Shown here: positions 27,422-38,964 of the stretch, piece after piece
Position numbering within the stretch: the stretch's first letter is position 1
How the letters are laid out: every line of letters begins with the position of its first letter
Source of the DNA: Deinococcus arcticus
GTDB lineage: Bacteria > Deinococcota > Deinococci > Deinococcales > Deinococcaceae
Length of the DNA: 64,000 bases
Direction of reading: 5' to 3'
NCBI RefSeq assembly: GCF_003028415.1
Contig: NZ_PYSV01000010.1
Coordinates: forward strand, 62,001 to 126,000
Made by a program: the position numbers and the translations under genes
Notes under the pieces: generated by a model
What the model saw: the letters and a program-made list of their open reading frames with translations, nothing else
What the model was told of the DNA's origin: nothing
Databases searched by the model: none

Positions 27422-28591
27422 ATGAACGGTAAACTCGCCCTTTCTCTTGCCCTGTTGCTTTTGACCCCTGCCCTGGCCGGCGGCGGTGGCCCCACGGCCA
27501 CGCGCCCGGCTGGCACGGCCCTGAATCCCTTTGGCGCCGCTGTGCCCGCCACCCCCGTGACCCTGGCTGATCTGCAGCGCGGCGGCACTACCCTGACGCT
27601 CATCACGGGCCGCAACGTCAGTGCCGGCGCGGTGCGCGGGCCCACAGTGGTGCTGTCTGCGGGCAGCGAGCCGGCCACGGCGGTGGTGGTGATGCGCGGC
27701 AACGTGGCGCAGCGCTACGAACTGCAGAGGCCCATTGCGCCCGGTACCCCGGTGGCGGTGGGCAGTGTGCGCCTGCTGCCAGTGGCGCCCGTGACCCTGC
27801 TGCCGGGCCAGTTGCCCGCGCCAGCGCCCGTGGTCACGCCCCGGCCCGTGACCCCTCCGGCAGCCGGTAACCCCACGCCCCCTGCCGCCACCCCTCCTGC
27901 CGGCGGCGCGGTGAGCGGGCGCGTGACCATCTGTCACCGCACGGGCAGCGCCACCAACCCCTACACCCTGATCACCGTCAGCGCCAGTGCGCTGGCGGCC
28001 CACCGGGGCCACGGCGACATTATTCCGGCGCCCGCCGCTGGCTGCCCGGTGACGGTCAGTGCGCCCGGCACCACGCTGCCCACTCCCACGCCGCCCAGCC
28101 CCACCCCACCCAGCCCCACGCCCCCGGCCCCCACCCCGCCCGCGCCCCCTGAGGGCGGCTCGGACAACGACAAGGTGACCATCTGCCACCGCACGGGCAG
28201 CGCCACCAATCCCTACAACCTGATCACGGTGAGCCGCAATGCGCTGGACGCCCACCAGGGCCACGGGGACATCATCCCCGCGCCGCCTGAAGGCTGCCCC
28301 ACGACGGCTGATGGAGCCCAGCCCAGCCCCACACCACCCAGCCCCACACCGCCGGCCCCCACCCCACCCAACCCGGCGCCCCCCAGCCCCACCCCCCCCG
28401 AGGGCGGCAATGACAAGGTGAGCATCTGTCACGCCACGGGCAGCGCCAACAACCCCTACAACCTGATTACCGTCAGTGCCAACGCCCTGGAAGCCCACCG
28501 GGGCCACGGGGACATCATTCCCGCGCCGCCCGAAGGCTGCCCCACCACGCCGCCTCCTGGCAACGGGAATGGCAACGGCAACAGCCGCTAA
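27422..28591 (+). CDS. Secreted protein with three CHRTGS-type Cys/His domains
   Basis: 389 residues. Signal peptide 1-20 (MNGKLALSLALLLLTPALAG). A beta-rich N-terminal part runs to about 130. Then three copies of a domain of about 41 residues (168-209, 252-292, 333-373), each with V-[TS]-I-C-H-x-T-G-S-A, NPY-x-LITVS, H-x-G-H-G-D-I-I-P-A and G-C-P. They are joined by Pro/Thr-rich linkers of TPPSPTPP type. Conserved Cys and His suggest metal binding or a disulfide-held fold. The linkers and signal point to the cell surface or envelope. The domain is familiar from many uncharacterised surface proteins; its role is not known to me. AGGAGG precedes the ATG. Confidence 0.75.
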   Translation: MNGKLALSLALLLLTPALAGGGGPTATRPAGTALNPFGAAVPATPVTLADLQRGGTTLTLITGRNVSAGAVRGPTVVLSAGSEPATAVVVMRGNVAQRYELQRPIAPGTPVAVGSVRLLPVAPVTLLPGQLPAPAPVVTPRPVTPPAAGNPTPPAATPPAGGAVSGRVTICHRTGSATNPYTLITVSASALAAHRGHGDIIPAPAAGCPVTVSAPGTTLPTPTPPSPTPPSPTPPAPTPPAPPEGGSDNDKVTICHRTGSATNPYNLITVSRNALDAHQGHGDIIPAPPEGCPTTADGAQPSPTPPSPTPPAPTPPNPAPPSPTPPEGGNDKVSICHATGSANNPYNLITVSANALEAHRGHGDIIPAPPEGCPTTPPPGNGNGNGNSR

Positions 28592-28600
28592 GCAGCCATA

Positions 28601-28645
28601 AAAAAGAGGGGGCCCACGCTGCAGCAGCGTGGGCCCCCTCTTTTT
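28601..28645. terminator. Strong bidirectional terminator
   Basis: A 21-bp perfect stem (28601-28621 with 28625-28645) with a 3-nt loop, A-run on the left and T-run on the right. It ends the CHRTGS-protein transcript and also the minus-strand gene at 28720-28911. Confidence 0.93.
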
Positions 28646-28719
28646 ATGCTGGTGGTTGCGCCGTCAGCGCAGCAGAAGGCCAGCACCGGGCGGGTGGGTG
28701 CGTCGGTGCTGGCAGGGGC

Positions 28720-28911
28720 TTACTCGGTGAGGGTGCGGTTCAAGCGGGCCTTGTCCTCAGCGATCTTGCCCAGGATAAAGAAGGTGGGCGCCCAGTGGCC
28801 CACAAACAGGCCGTCGCGCTCTTTCTCCGAAGACTCGTCTTTGAAGTACTGCGAGGCGCTGAGCAGAATCGAGCCGAAGCCCAGCAGATACAGGATGTTG
28901 TGCAGTTTCAT
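28720..28911 (-). CDS. Small single-helix membrane protein
   Basis: 63 residues from the ATG at 28911, which has GGAGG 9 nt upstream. N-terminal helix LHNILYLLGFGSILLSASQYF, then an acidic/basic stretch (KDESSEKERDG) and LFVGHWAPTFFILGKIAED. This layout recurs in small conserved proteins of several phyla without known function. A longer in-frame ATG at 29022 would add 37 residues of out-of-character sequence; the strong ribosome site favours the short form. Confidence 0.7.
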   Translation of the reverse strand: MKLHNILYLLGFGSILLSASQYFKDESSEKERDGLFVGHWAPTFFILGKIAEDKARLNRTLTE

Positions 28912-29097
28912 GAACTCCACCTCCGGGTGGGATGGCCAGCGCGCAGAGGCGGCGCGGGCAGGAATAGGGGGCGTCCGGCGCGGGCAGGGGAGGACTGCCC
29001 AGAAAGCGAACGTCCCCAGCAAAGCGCACCCCCCGCGCGCAGAACGTACGGGCGGGCACCCTATGAAGGCTGCCTGAGCAGCGCATCAAGCCACGCC

Positions 29098-30267
29098 CTA
29101 GCCAGAGGTGCGGTAGAGATACTCCTCGGTGGCGGCGGCCTCCAGGGCGGCCACGAAGGGCTGCAACTCGGCGTCCAGCCGCGCGGCGTCCTCGGGGCTC
29201 AGGGTCAGCAGGGGCTCGCTGGGCCACGCCTGCACCACCCGCAGGCGGTCGGCGGTGGGCGGGTGGGAGCCGTCCAGGCGCACGCGCAGCCGGGCATGTT
29301 CCTCACGCACCTGTGCCCACTGGGCCGGCGGCAGGGTATCGAGCATGTGGCGGAATTCGGCAAAGGCGTCTGGGCGCTGCGGCTGGTGGCGCTGCTTGTG
29401 CAGGGCGCTGTCCAGCAGGTGGGCCATGTGCAGCCGGTCCAGCAATCCTGCCTTGGCCTCAGAGCCGGCCACCTGCGCGGCCAGCAGGTCGGCGCGGTAT
29501 TCGGCCGCCTGCTGATCGGCGCCCACCAGCCCCAGCAGCAGGTGAATCAGGCCCAGGGGCAGCAGCGCGGCGCCCTTGAGGATCAGGTTCCCTAGTTTTT
29601 CAGGTAAGCCAGCGCGCGCTTCCATGACCGGGTCTGGCCACAGCACGCTCACCGTCTGGTGCAGCACGTTCAGGGCGGCCTGCACCACCCCGCCCCGTGT
29701 GGGATCGCCGTTTTTCAGGTGGGCGAGTTCGTGGGCGATCAGTGCCACGCGCTCCTGGGGCCGCAGGCCGTACCACAGGGCCAGCCCCAGGCCCAGCACG
29801 GGTGTGCGCCGGGGGCCGTGCAGGCCCATAAAGGCATTGGCATCGGGGCTCAGCACCATATGCACCGGGCGGGTGACCCCCACGGCCTCGCCCACCCGGC
29901 GCACCAGCGCGTGCAGCTGCGGCGCCTGGGCTTCGGGCAGGGGAGTGCCCTCCACGCGGGGCACCCGGGGCCGGGCCACCCAGGTAAACAGCAGCAGCGG
30001 CGCGGCCCCCAGACCCGAGGTCACCCGCGCGCCGCCTGACACCCCGCCCAGCCCCAGGGCGCGCAGCAGCAGCCACAGGCCCAGAAGGGTCAGGGCCGCC
30101 GAGCCCAGCAGAATCAGGGCCGCCAGGATGCGGGCCAGGGCGGCGCGGGCCGGCAGGATGGGGGCCGGGTGGGCGGCGAACAGATCGCGCAGGCGCGCCG
30201 CTTCCCGGTCGGCCACGCGCTGCCACGCCCGGTCGAGCGCGCCCTGCGGAGCGAGATCAGGGGTCAT
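29098..30267 (-). CDS. M48 family zinc metalloprotease (HtpX-like)
   Basis: 389 residues. Two N-terminal helices (about 40-75 and 85-100). The zinc site is in RVALIAHELAHLKNGDPTRG (HExxH), with the third ligand Glu probably in QQAAEYRADLLAAQVAG. A preceding VLSPDANAFMGLHGPRRTPVLGLGLAL is typical of M48 peptidases. These membrane proteases degrade misfolded membrane proteins under stress. TATCTT followed by CTGAGG and ATG suggests an almost leaderless message. Confidence 0.85.
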   Translation of the reverse strand: MTPDLAPQGALDRAWQRVADREAARLRDLFAAHPAPILPARAALARILAALILLGSAALTLLGLWLLLRALGLGGVSGGARVTSGLGAAPLLLFTWVARPRVPRVEGTPLPEAQAPQLHALVRRVGEAVGVTRPVHMVLSPDANAFMGLHGPRRTPVLGLGLALWYGLRPQERVALIAHELAHLKNGDPTRGGVVQAALNVLHQTVSVLWPDPVMEARAGLPEKLGNLILKGAALLPLGLIHLLLGLVGADQQAAEYRADLLAAQVAGSEAKAGLLDRLHMAHLLDSALHKQRHQPQRPDAFAEFRHMLDTLPPAQWAQVREEHARLRVRLDGSHPPTADRLRVVQAWPSEPLLTLSPEDAARLDAELQPFVAALEAAATEEYLYRTSG

Positions 30268-30298
30268 CCTCAGAAGATAGGGGCGCGTGCCCGCCGCG

Positions 30299-30517
30299 TC
30301 AGCCGGGGTTGTGCTCGCCCCCGGTGGGGGAGATCACCGCCTGCACCCGGCCCACCTGCCCGCTGGTCAGGCGCACCTTGATGCCGTGTGGGTGAGAGGG
30401 CGAGCGCGTGAGCAGGGCCGCCACCACGCCACGGGTGAGCCGGCCGCTGGCCTGGTCCTGTTTCTGCACGAGGTCCACCGTCAGGCCGGGCTGAATCTGG
30501 CTGCGCGCAGGAGGCAT
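30299..30517 (-). CDS. YwbE family protein (DUF2196)
   Basis: 72 residues from the ATG at 30517. PGLTVDLVQKQDQASGRLTRGVVAALLTRS and HPHGIKVRLTSGQVGRVQAV match the small YwbE family, which has one KOW/SH3-like beta barrel and no known function. A TACCCT element 6 nt before this ATG supports it over the longer frame starting at 30652. Confidence 0.85.
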   Translation of the reverse strand: MPPARSQIQPGLTVDLVQKQDQASGRLTRGVVAALLTRSPSHPHGIKVRLTSGQVGRVQAVISPTGGEHNPG

Positions 30518-30631
30518 GGGGGCAGGGTAAAGCCGGAGCCTGAGCCCCGGATGACCAGCTGCGTGCATGGGTGGGCCGCTCTGTGACCGGAAGCTCAAGG
30601 CGGTTATCAGGCGGGCCCGGCACGGGCAGCC

Positions 30632-30637
30632 TACCCT
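30632..30637 (+). promoter_or_regulatory. -10-like element TACCCT of the SDR gene
   Basis: TACCCT about 45 nt before the SDR start, which has a GGAGG ribosome site. An example of a leadered gene in this genome. Confidence 0.4.
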
Positions 30638-30682
30638 GCAGCGCAGAGGCACTGCACACCAGTACGGCTCCCGGAGGAACCT

Positions 30683-31465
30683 ATGGGCATGTTGACAGGC
30701 AAGGTGGCGTTCATTACCGGCGGCGCCAGCGGCATCGGTGCGGGCACCGCCCGGCGGTTTGCCCAGGAAGGCGCGCGCGTGGCGCTGGCCGACGTGCAGC
30801 CCGAGGAAGGCGAGAGGCTAAGAGACGAGCTGTCGCAGGCGGGGGCTGAGGCACTGTACATCCAGTGCGATGTTAGTGACGCACAGTCTGTGCAGCAGGC
30901 CATTGAGGCCACGGTGGCGGCCTTTGGGCAGTTGGATATCGTGTTTGCCAACGCGGGCGTGAATGGCGTCTGGGCGCCCATTGACGAACTGCAGCCTGAG
31001 GAATGGGACAAGACGCTGAACATCAATCTACGCGGCACCTACCTGACGGTGCACTACGCCGTGCCGCATCTGAAGCGCGCGGGGGGCGGCAGCATCATCA
31101 TCACCAGCAGCGTCAACGGCAACCGCACGTTCTCCAGCCCAGGGGCCAGCGCCTACAGCTCGTCCAAGGCGGGGCAGGTGGCATTCGCCAAGATGATTGC
31201 GCTGGAACTGGGGCGCCACAACATCCGCTGCAATGCGGTATGCCCTGGCCTGATTCATACGAATATTCAGGAGCGCACGGAGCAGCGCGGCACCGACAAG
31301 ATTGGCATTGAGGTGGAACTGCCGGAAGGCAGCCCTGCTCTGCACGGCGGCGAGGGCGAGCCGGTAGACGTGGCCGACGCCTGCCTGTTCCTGGCCTCGG
31401 ACCTGGGGCGGCACGTGTCGGGCATTGAGCTGTACGTGGACGGCGGGGCGTCGCTGCTGCGCTAG
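30683..31465 (+). CDS. Short-chain dehydrogenase/reductase
   Basis: 260 residues, classical SDR. Cofactor loop TGGASGIGAG, acidic residue after the second strand (VALADVQPEE) suggesting NAD(H), NAG motif in VFANAGVNG, catalytic Ser in IIITSSVNG and Y-x3-K in AYSSSKAGQ. The C-terminal GIELYVDGG is also typical. Substrate unknown. GGAGG precedes the ATG at 30683 by 5 nt. It converges with purF. Confidence 0.9.
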   Translation: MGMLTGKVAFITGGASGIGAGTARRFAQEGARVALADVQPEEGERLRDELSQAGAEALYIQCDVSDAQSVQQAIEATVAAFGQLDIVFANAGVNGVWAPIDELQPEEWDKTLNINLRGTYLTVHYAVPHLKRAGGGSIIITSSVNGNRTFSSPGASAYSSSKAGQVAFAKMIALELGRHNIRCNAVCPGLIHTNIQERTEQRGTDKIGIEVELPEGSPALHGGEGEPVDVADACLFLASDLGRHVSGIELYVDGGASLLR

Positions 31466-31481
31466 GGGCAAAAGGGGCAGA

Positions 31482-31498
31482 CCCCGCCGGGGGCGGGG
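31482..31498. terminator. Hairpin between SDR and purF
   Basis: CCCCGCC-GGG-GGCGGGG, a 7-bp GC stem 16 nt after the SDR stop and 18 nt beyond the purF stop. Convergent genes make a shared terminator plausible; no T-run. Confidence 0.45.
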
Positions 31499-31516
31499 CC
31501 TAAGCTCCAGTAACGG

Positions 31517-35163
<3,647 letters not shown>

Positions 35164-35180
35164 GGAAGCTCCTTGAGACA

Positions 35181-35894
35181 TCAGAGGATGCGGGCGGGGT
35201 CGCCCAGGCGAAGGGTGCCGGGCTGAACCACATGGGCCAGCACGCCAAAGCACGCGTCGGGGTGCAGCGAGGCAATGGTTTTGAGGAGGCCCGGGTTGGC
35301 CCCCAGGTCGGGCTGGGCCATGTTGACCATCACGCAGCGGGGCATGGGGGCCGAAATCCTGACCATCAGCGTGTCGCCCAGTGCCAGAATTCGGCCCAGC
35401 CAGCGTTCTTCCAGATGGTCAGGAGTCTGGCCGGTCCCCAGCAGAATGTTGTGCCGGAAGTGCCGGCTGGCCACTGGTGCGCCGTGGGCCTCCGCCAGCC
35501 ATGCCAGTGCGGAGGTGGTGAGCAGATGCAGCGGCCCCTCGTCGAAATGAGAGATGGGGCCTTCAGCGGTGACCCGGACTGTGCGTCCAGTGGCCTCGCA
35601 GAGCGCAATGCTGGCGCCTTCAGCCGTGGCCGGATGAACTGTGCCGTCCGGCAGGATCAGCTGAGGTTCGGTGTGTCCTGAAGGAAGGACCGCCTGGAAA
35701 TTCAGCAGGCCGTCCATCCGGCGGAAGCGGCGGGTGCTCTTCCCAGAACCGAACTTGCCGTCCACGTCGGTGACAGCCCAGGCGCGGTCGCCCTCTAGGC
35801 CCCGTTCCGTCACCGGAACCTGCGCCAGTGCCTCGCCGCCCACCGACTTGATGGGGTAGCGGTACAGTTCGGCCACAGTGCCAGCGGGGGTCAT
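35181..35894 (-). CDS. MOSC-domain protein (N-terminal beta barrel plus MOSC)
   Basis: 237 residues. Begins [17 protein letters not shown] and [15 protein letters not shown] (MOSC N-terminal barrel), then the MOSC domain with FRHNILL and [13 protein letters not shown], which contains the conserved cysteine that binds molybdenum cofactor in relatives such as YcbX and mARC. Possible role: reduction of N-hydroxylated bases or nucleosides, which would make sense inside a purine operon; that is inference. It lies 17 bp before purL and 18 bp after the DinB gene, all on the minus strand. Confidence 0.85.
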   Translation of the reverse strand: MTPAGTVAELYRYPIKSVGGEALAQVPVTERGLEGDRAWAVTDVDGKFGSGKSTRRFRRMDGLLNFQAVLPSGHTEPQLILPDGTVHPATAEGASIALCEATGRTVRVTAEGPISHFDEGPLHLLTTSALAWLAEAHGAPVASRHFRHNILLGTGQTPDHLEERWLGRILALGDTLMVRISAPMPRCVMVNMAQPDLGANPGLLKTIASLHPDACFGVLAHVVQPGTLRLGDPARIL

Positions 35895-35912
35895 GGGCGG
35901 GCCTCGTTCATC

Positions 35913-36380
35913 TCAGGCCTGTTTCAGCGCCAGCCGCAGCTGGCCGCGGTGGTAGGCAACGTGCCGCAGATGCAAGCTCAGGCCATCAAGCCGCACCCGG
36001 ACACCGCCTGGTGCCGGGGGTGAACGCAGCTCGTCGGTCAGCTGGTCATCCCGCAGGGTCTGCAGGTGGGTGTCCAGCTCTGTGCCCATCCGGTCCAGTT
36101 CGGCCAGCACGGCGGCCTTGCCATCGGCCGTGGTCACAGGCGGGATGCCGCGCGCAAATCCCATGCGGGCGTCGTCCTCCCAGCCCAGGTGGTCATAGGT
36201 GGCGCTGAAATCCTGAAAGACGAAAAAGCGCAACCACTCCGCCACGTGCAGGGCGTGCCAAGCCGGGCTGTGGCCCAGGCGAGGGGTGGCAAAATCTTCT
36301 TCCGGAACCGTATCCAGTGCCGTGCGGAACAGCGCCAGCTCGGCAGCGTAGGAGCGGGCCAGGAAGGTCTGGACGTTCAT
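35913..36380 (-). CDS. DinB family protein
   Basis: 155 residues, four-helix DinB fold. Metal-binding histidines in [16 protein letters not shown] and [19 protein letters not shown]. DinB proteins of this kind are stress-associated and strongly expanded in Deinococcus; some are thiol-dependent transferases. It overlaps purQ by 4 bp and therefore belongs to the purine operon transcript, although it has no known purine role. Confidence 0.85.
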   Translation of the reverse strand: MNVQTFLARSYAAELALFRTALDTVPEEDFATPRLGHSPAWHALHVAEWLRFFVFQDFSATYDHLGWEDDARMGFARGIPPVTTADGKAAVLAELDRMGTELDTHLQTLRDDQLTDELRSPPAPGGVRVRLDGLSLHLRHVAYHRGQLRLALKQA

Positions 36381-37048
36381 CGGGTGGCCAGGGTGCCGGT
36401 CAGGCTCTGGAACAGGCCCTGCCCGTCCTCGCTGCCCAGCAGGGCCTCGACCGCGCGTTCGGGGTGGGGCATCATGCCCAGCACGTTGCCGCGCGCGTTC
36501 ACAATGCCAGCAATGTCGTTCAGCGAGCCGTTGGGGTTGTCCACGTAGCGGAACACCACCTGCCCCTCGCCCTCCAGTCGGGCAATCGTTTCAGCGTCGG
36601 CATAGTAGTTGCCCTCGCCATGCGCGATGGGCACTTCAATGATCTGGCCCTCGGCATACGCCCCCGTAAAGGCCGTGCCTGCGTTTTCTACCCGCAGGTG
36701 CACGGGGCGGCACAGGAAATGCAGTTCGCGGTTGCGGCTCAGGGCGCCGGGCAGCAGCCCGGACTCGGTCAGCACCTGAAAGCCGTTGCACACGCCCAGC
36801 ACATACCCGCCGCGCGCTGCGTGGGCCTTGACCGCCTCCATAATGGGACTGCGTGCGGCGATGGCGCCGCTGCGCAGGTGATCGCCGTAGGAGAAGCCGC
36901 CGGGCAGGAACACCAGGTCGGTGCCCTGGGGCAGCCCGGCCTCGGTGTGCCAGACAAACTGCGCCTGCTCGTCCAGCAGCAAGCGGGCGGCGTGCAGTGC
37001 GTCGGCGTCGCAGTTGGAGCCGGGAAACTGAATAACGGCGGTTTTCAT
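36377..37048 (-). CDS. purQ: Phosphoribosylformylglycinamidine synthase, glutaminase subunit PurQ
   Basis: 223 residues from the ATG at 37048, which has GGAG upstream. Class I glutamine amidotransferase: nucleophile Cys in [19 protein letters not shown], catalytic His/Glu in [11 protein letters not shown], and the PurQ-specific [17 protein letters not shown] and [14 protein letters not shown]. It supplies ammonia to PurL. The frame extends 57 codons upstream, but this part is not PurQ-like. Confidence 0.97.
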   Translation of the reverse strand: MKTAVIQFPGSNCDADALHAARLLLDEQAQFVWHTEAGLPQGTDLVFLPGGFSYGDHLRSGAIAARSPIMEAVKAHAARGGYVLGVCNGFQVLTESGLLPGALSRNRELHFLCRPVHLRVENAGTAFTGAYAEGQIIEVPIAHGEGNYYADAETIARLEGEGQVVFRYVDNPNGSLNDIAGIVNARGNVLGMMPHPERAVEALLGSEDGQGLFQSLTGTLATR

Positions 37049-37175
37049 AGGGCTCCGGTTGAAGCCGCCCAGGCGGCGAAACCCGAGCGAGGCGAGAGGG
37101 AGAAAGGACGCAGGGACGAAACCGCAGAGGCCTGCCGCAGAGCGCCGCAGGACCCGGAGGTGAAGGCCCTGCGGC

Positions 37176-37547
37176 TCACAGGCGCTCCAGCTGCGCCACC
37201 GTGCGCTCGCTCGTGACATTCCCGGTGTTCAGGGTGCTGGCCGGTTCAAACATCATGATCCACGTCTCCTCGGTCTCGGCCACAGGCAGGTGCTCCACAC
37301 CGCGCGGCACCACCAGCAGCTCGCCTTCGTTTAAAACAGCCTCGCCGTCCCGGAATTTCAGGCGCAGGGTGCCGCGCACCACGAAAAACAGTTCATCTTC
37401 GTGTTCGTGCCAGTGCCACTGGAACTCGCCACTGATCTTCGCCAGCTTGACCTGCTGACCGTTCAGTGCGGCCACCACTTTGGGCGACCAGTGCTCGTGA
37501 AAGAGGCCAAATTTGGCGTTCAGATTGACCACCGGCGGCACGCTCAC
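37176..37547 (-). CDS. Small cupin-domain protein in the pur operon
   Basis: 123 residues, single cupin barrel: motif 1 [20 protein letters not shown] with His-x-His-x3-Glu, motif 2 [14 protein letters not shown]. The His/Glu set should bind a metal. The start overlaps the purS stop by 4 bp, so it is translated from the purine transcript. The closest outline is the 'cupin 2' group with no defined substrate. Between it and purQ lie 127 bp without a gene. Confidence 0.85.
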   Translation of the reverse strand: MSVPPVVNLNAKFGLFHEHWSPKVVAALNGQQVKLAKISGEFQWHWHEHEDELFFVVRGTLRLKFRDGEAVLNEGELLVVPRGVEHLPVAETEETWIMMFEPASTLNTGNVTSERTVAQLERL

Positions 37548-37795
37548 GCCCCCTCCAGCTCCCAGCGGGCGTCTTCCATCACGGGGTTGGAGAGCACGTT
37601 CTCGGTGATGTCCTTCAGCTGGGCTTCAACCTCGGCGCGGGTACCGTGCAGCGTCAGTTCGATGTACTTACCCACGCGCACGCCGGCCACGTTGCCGTGC
37701 TCCAGGTGCGACAGCGCGCGCTCCACGGTGCGGCCCTGGGGGTCGAGAATGCTGGGCTTAAGGGTCACGAAGACTTTGGCTTTGTAGGTGGACAT
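37544..37795 (-). CDS. purS: Phosphoribosylformylglycinamidine synthase subunit PurS
   Basis: 83 residues from the ATG at 37795, which has AAGGAG upstream; the typical PurS length. YKAKVFVTLKPSILDPQGRTVERAL and VRVGKYIELTL are diagnostic. It bridges PurL and PurQ in the FGAM synthase complex. Overlaps the cupin gene by 4 bp. Confidence 0.95.
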   Translation of the reverse strand: MSTYKAKVFVTLKPSILDPQGRTVERALSHLEHGNVAGVRVGKYIELTLHGTRAEVEAQLKDITENVLSNPVMEDARWELEGA

Positions 37796-37872
37796 GGGGG
37801 GGCTCCTTGGGACGACTGGGGCAGACAAGTTGGGGTGCGGGGCAGCAGGCGCAGAGAGATTGGGACTTGGCC

Positions 37873-38589
37873 TTAAAGCTCTCGCGTTACGCGCGCCAGC
37901 ATCTCGCTGTAGGCGTCTTCCACGCCGCCCAGGTCACGGCGGAAGCGGTCCTTATCCAGCTTTTCGTTCGTTTCGGCGTCCCAGAAGCGGCAGGTGTCGG
38001 GGCTGATTTCATCGGCCAGGACCACCGTGCCGTCGGCCAGGCGGCCAAATTCCAGCTTGAAGTCAATCAGGCGTACCCCGCGCGCCGCGAAATACGGCAC
38101 CAGAAAGGCCTGTACCTTCAGCGCCAGTTCGCGGATGCGCGTCAGTTCCTCGGGTGTGGCCCAGCCCAGCGCCACGGCGGTATCGGTGTTGATCAGGGGA
38201 TCGCCCAGGGCGTCACTCTTGTAGCAGTACTCCACCACGGGGCGCGCCAGCACCGTGCCTTCCTCAATCCCCAGGCGCTTGCTGAAGGACCCGGCCGCCA
38301 CGTTGCGCACAATCACTTCCACCGGAATGATCGTCACGGCCCGCACGCGCTGCTCGGTGTCGGAGAGCCGCTCGATGAAGTGGGTGGGCACGCCCGCCTG
38401 TTCCAGCTGCGGAAACAGGTGCGCGGTGATGGCGTTGTTGATGGCGCCCTTGCCGCCAATCTGCGCCTTTTTCACTCCGTTAAAGGCGGTGGCGTCGTCC
38501 TTGTATTCCACGATGTACTCGCCGGGGTGGGGCGTGGCATACACGCGCTTGGCCTTGCCCTCGTACTTCAGTTCGCCTCTGGTGGTCAT
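37873..38589 (-). CDS. purC: SAICAR synthetase
   Basis: 238 residues. [32 protein letters not shown] at the start, [30 protein letters not shown] and [14 protein letters not shown] are PurC signatures. It joins aspartate to CAIR with ATP. First gene of the minus-strand purine operon. GGGAGA lies before the ATG; the preceding 375 bp carry hairpins that may regulate it. Confidence 0.97.
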   Translation of the reverse strand: MTTRGELKYEGKAKRVYATPHPGEYIVEYKDDATAFNGVKKAQIGGKGAINNAITAHLFPQLEQAGVPTHFIERLSDTEQRVRAVTIIPVEVIVRNVAAGSFSKRLGIEEGTVLARPVVEYCYKSDALGDPLINTDTAVALGWATPEELTRIRELALKVQAFLVPYFAARGVRLIDFKLEFGRLADGTVVLADEISPDTCRFWDAETNEKLDKDRFRRDLGGVEDAYSEMLARVTREL

Positions 38590-38625
38590 GCGGTCTCCCG
38601 TGGGGGCAGGGCGCGGCGGGCGTGC

Positions 38626-38679
38626 CGTCTGCCAGACGTAGGACAGGCGTCCCCCGAAACCGTGCCGGGGCGACGCCTG
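38626..38679 (-). promoter_or_regulatory. Hairpins in the purC leader
   Basis: Just upstream of purC: CAGGCGTC...GACGCCTG (38644-38679) with an inner CCCC/GGGG stem, and CGTCT-GCC-AGACG (38626-38638). Their place between a possible promoter and the operon suggests attenuation or 5' stabilisation. The conserved core of the purine riboswitch was not seen. Confidence 0.4.
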
Positions 38680-38871
38680 AATGTCGCAGTGCTGAACATA
38701 TGGGCTCCAGTCGCCGTCTCTCGGACGGACTTACCGCGCGCGGGCGCGGGGCGTCTCTCTGGACGCGGAGTGGAAGGTGGGTGTGCAGCGCCCAGGAACG
38801 GGGCCTGCCGTGCCCCAGCGTAACACCCCTGTGCCTTCACGCGCCGGGGGTGTTCAGAGGACTGGGACGAG

Positions 38872-38900
38872 GCCCGGCCGGCCGCAGCGGCCGGCCGGGC
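38872..38900. repeat. 29-bp perfect GC palindrome
   Basis: Two 14-bp arms (GCCCGGCCGGCCGC and its complement) around a single A, in the region between divergent purC and the Ada/AlkA gene. Next to it AACACCCC...GGGGTGTT (about 38822-38853) makes a second stem. Possible operator, terminator or recombination site; undetermined. Confidence 0.7.
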
Positions 38901-38952
38901 GTGCCAGGATTGCCCCGCACAGATCCGGTAGAGGCGGCGGGGGCCCGGCGCG

Positions 38953-38958
38953 GACAAT
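38953..38958 (+). promoter_or_regulatory. -10 element GACAAT, leaderless start
   Basis: GACAAT lies 6 nt before the ATG at 38965. Confidence 0.5.
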
Positions 38959-38964
38959 AGCCGC

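Noticed and set aside
38590..38964. Purine riboswitch upstream of purC
   Set aside because: Stems are present but the three-way junction and its conserved loops are not.
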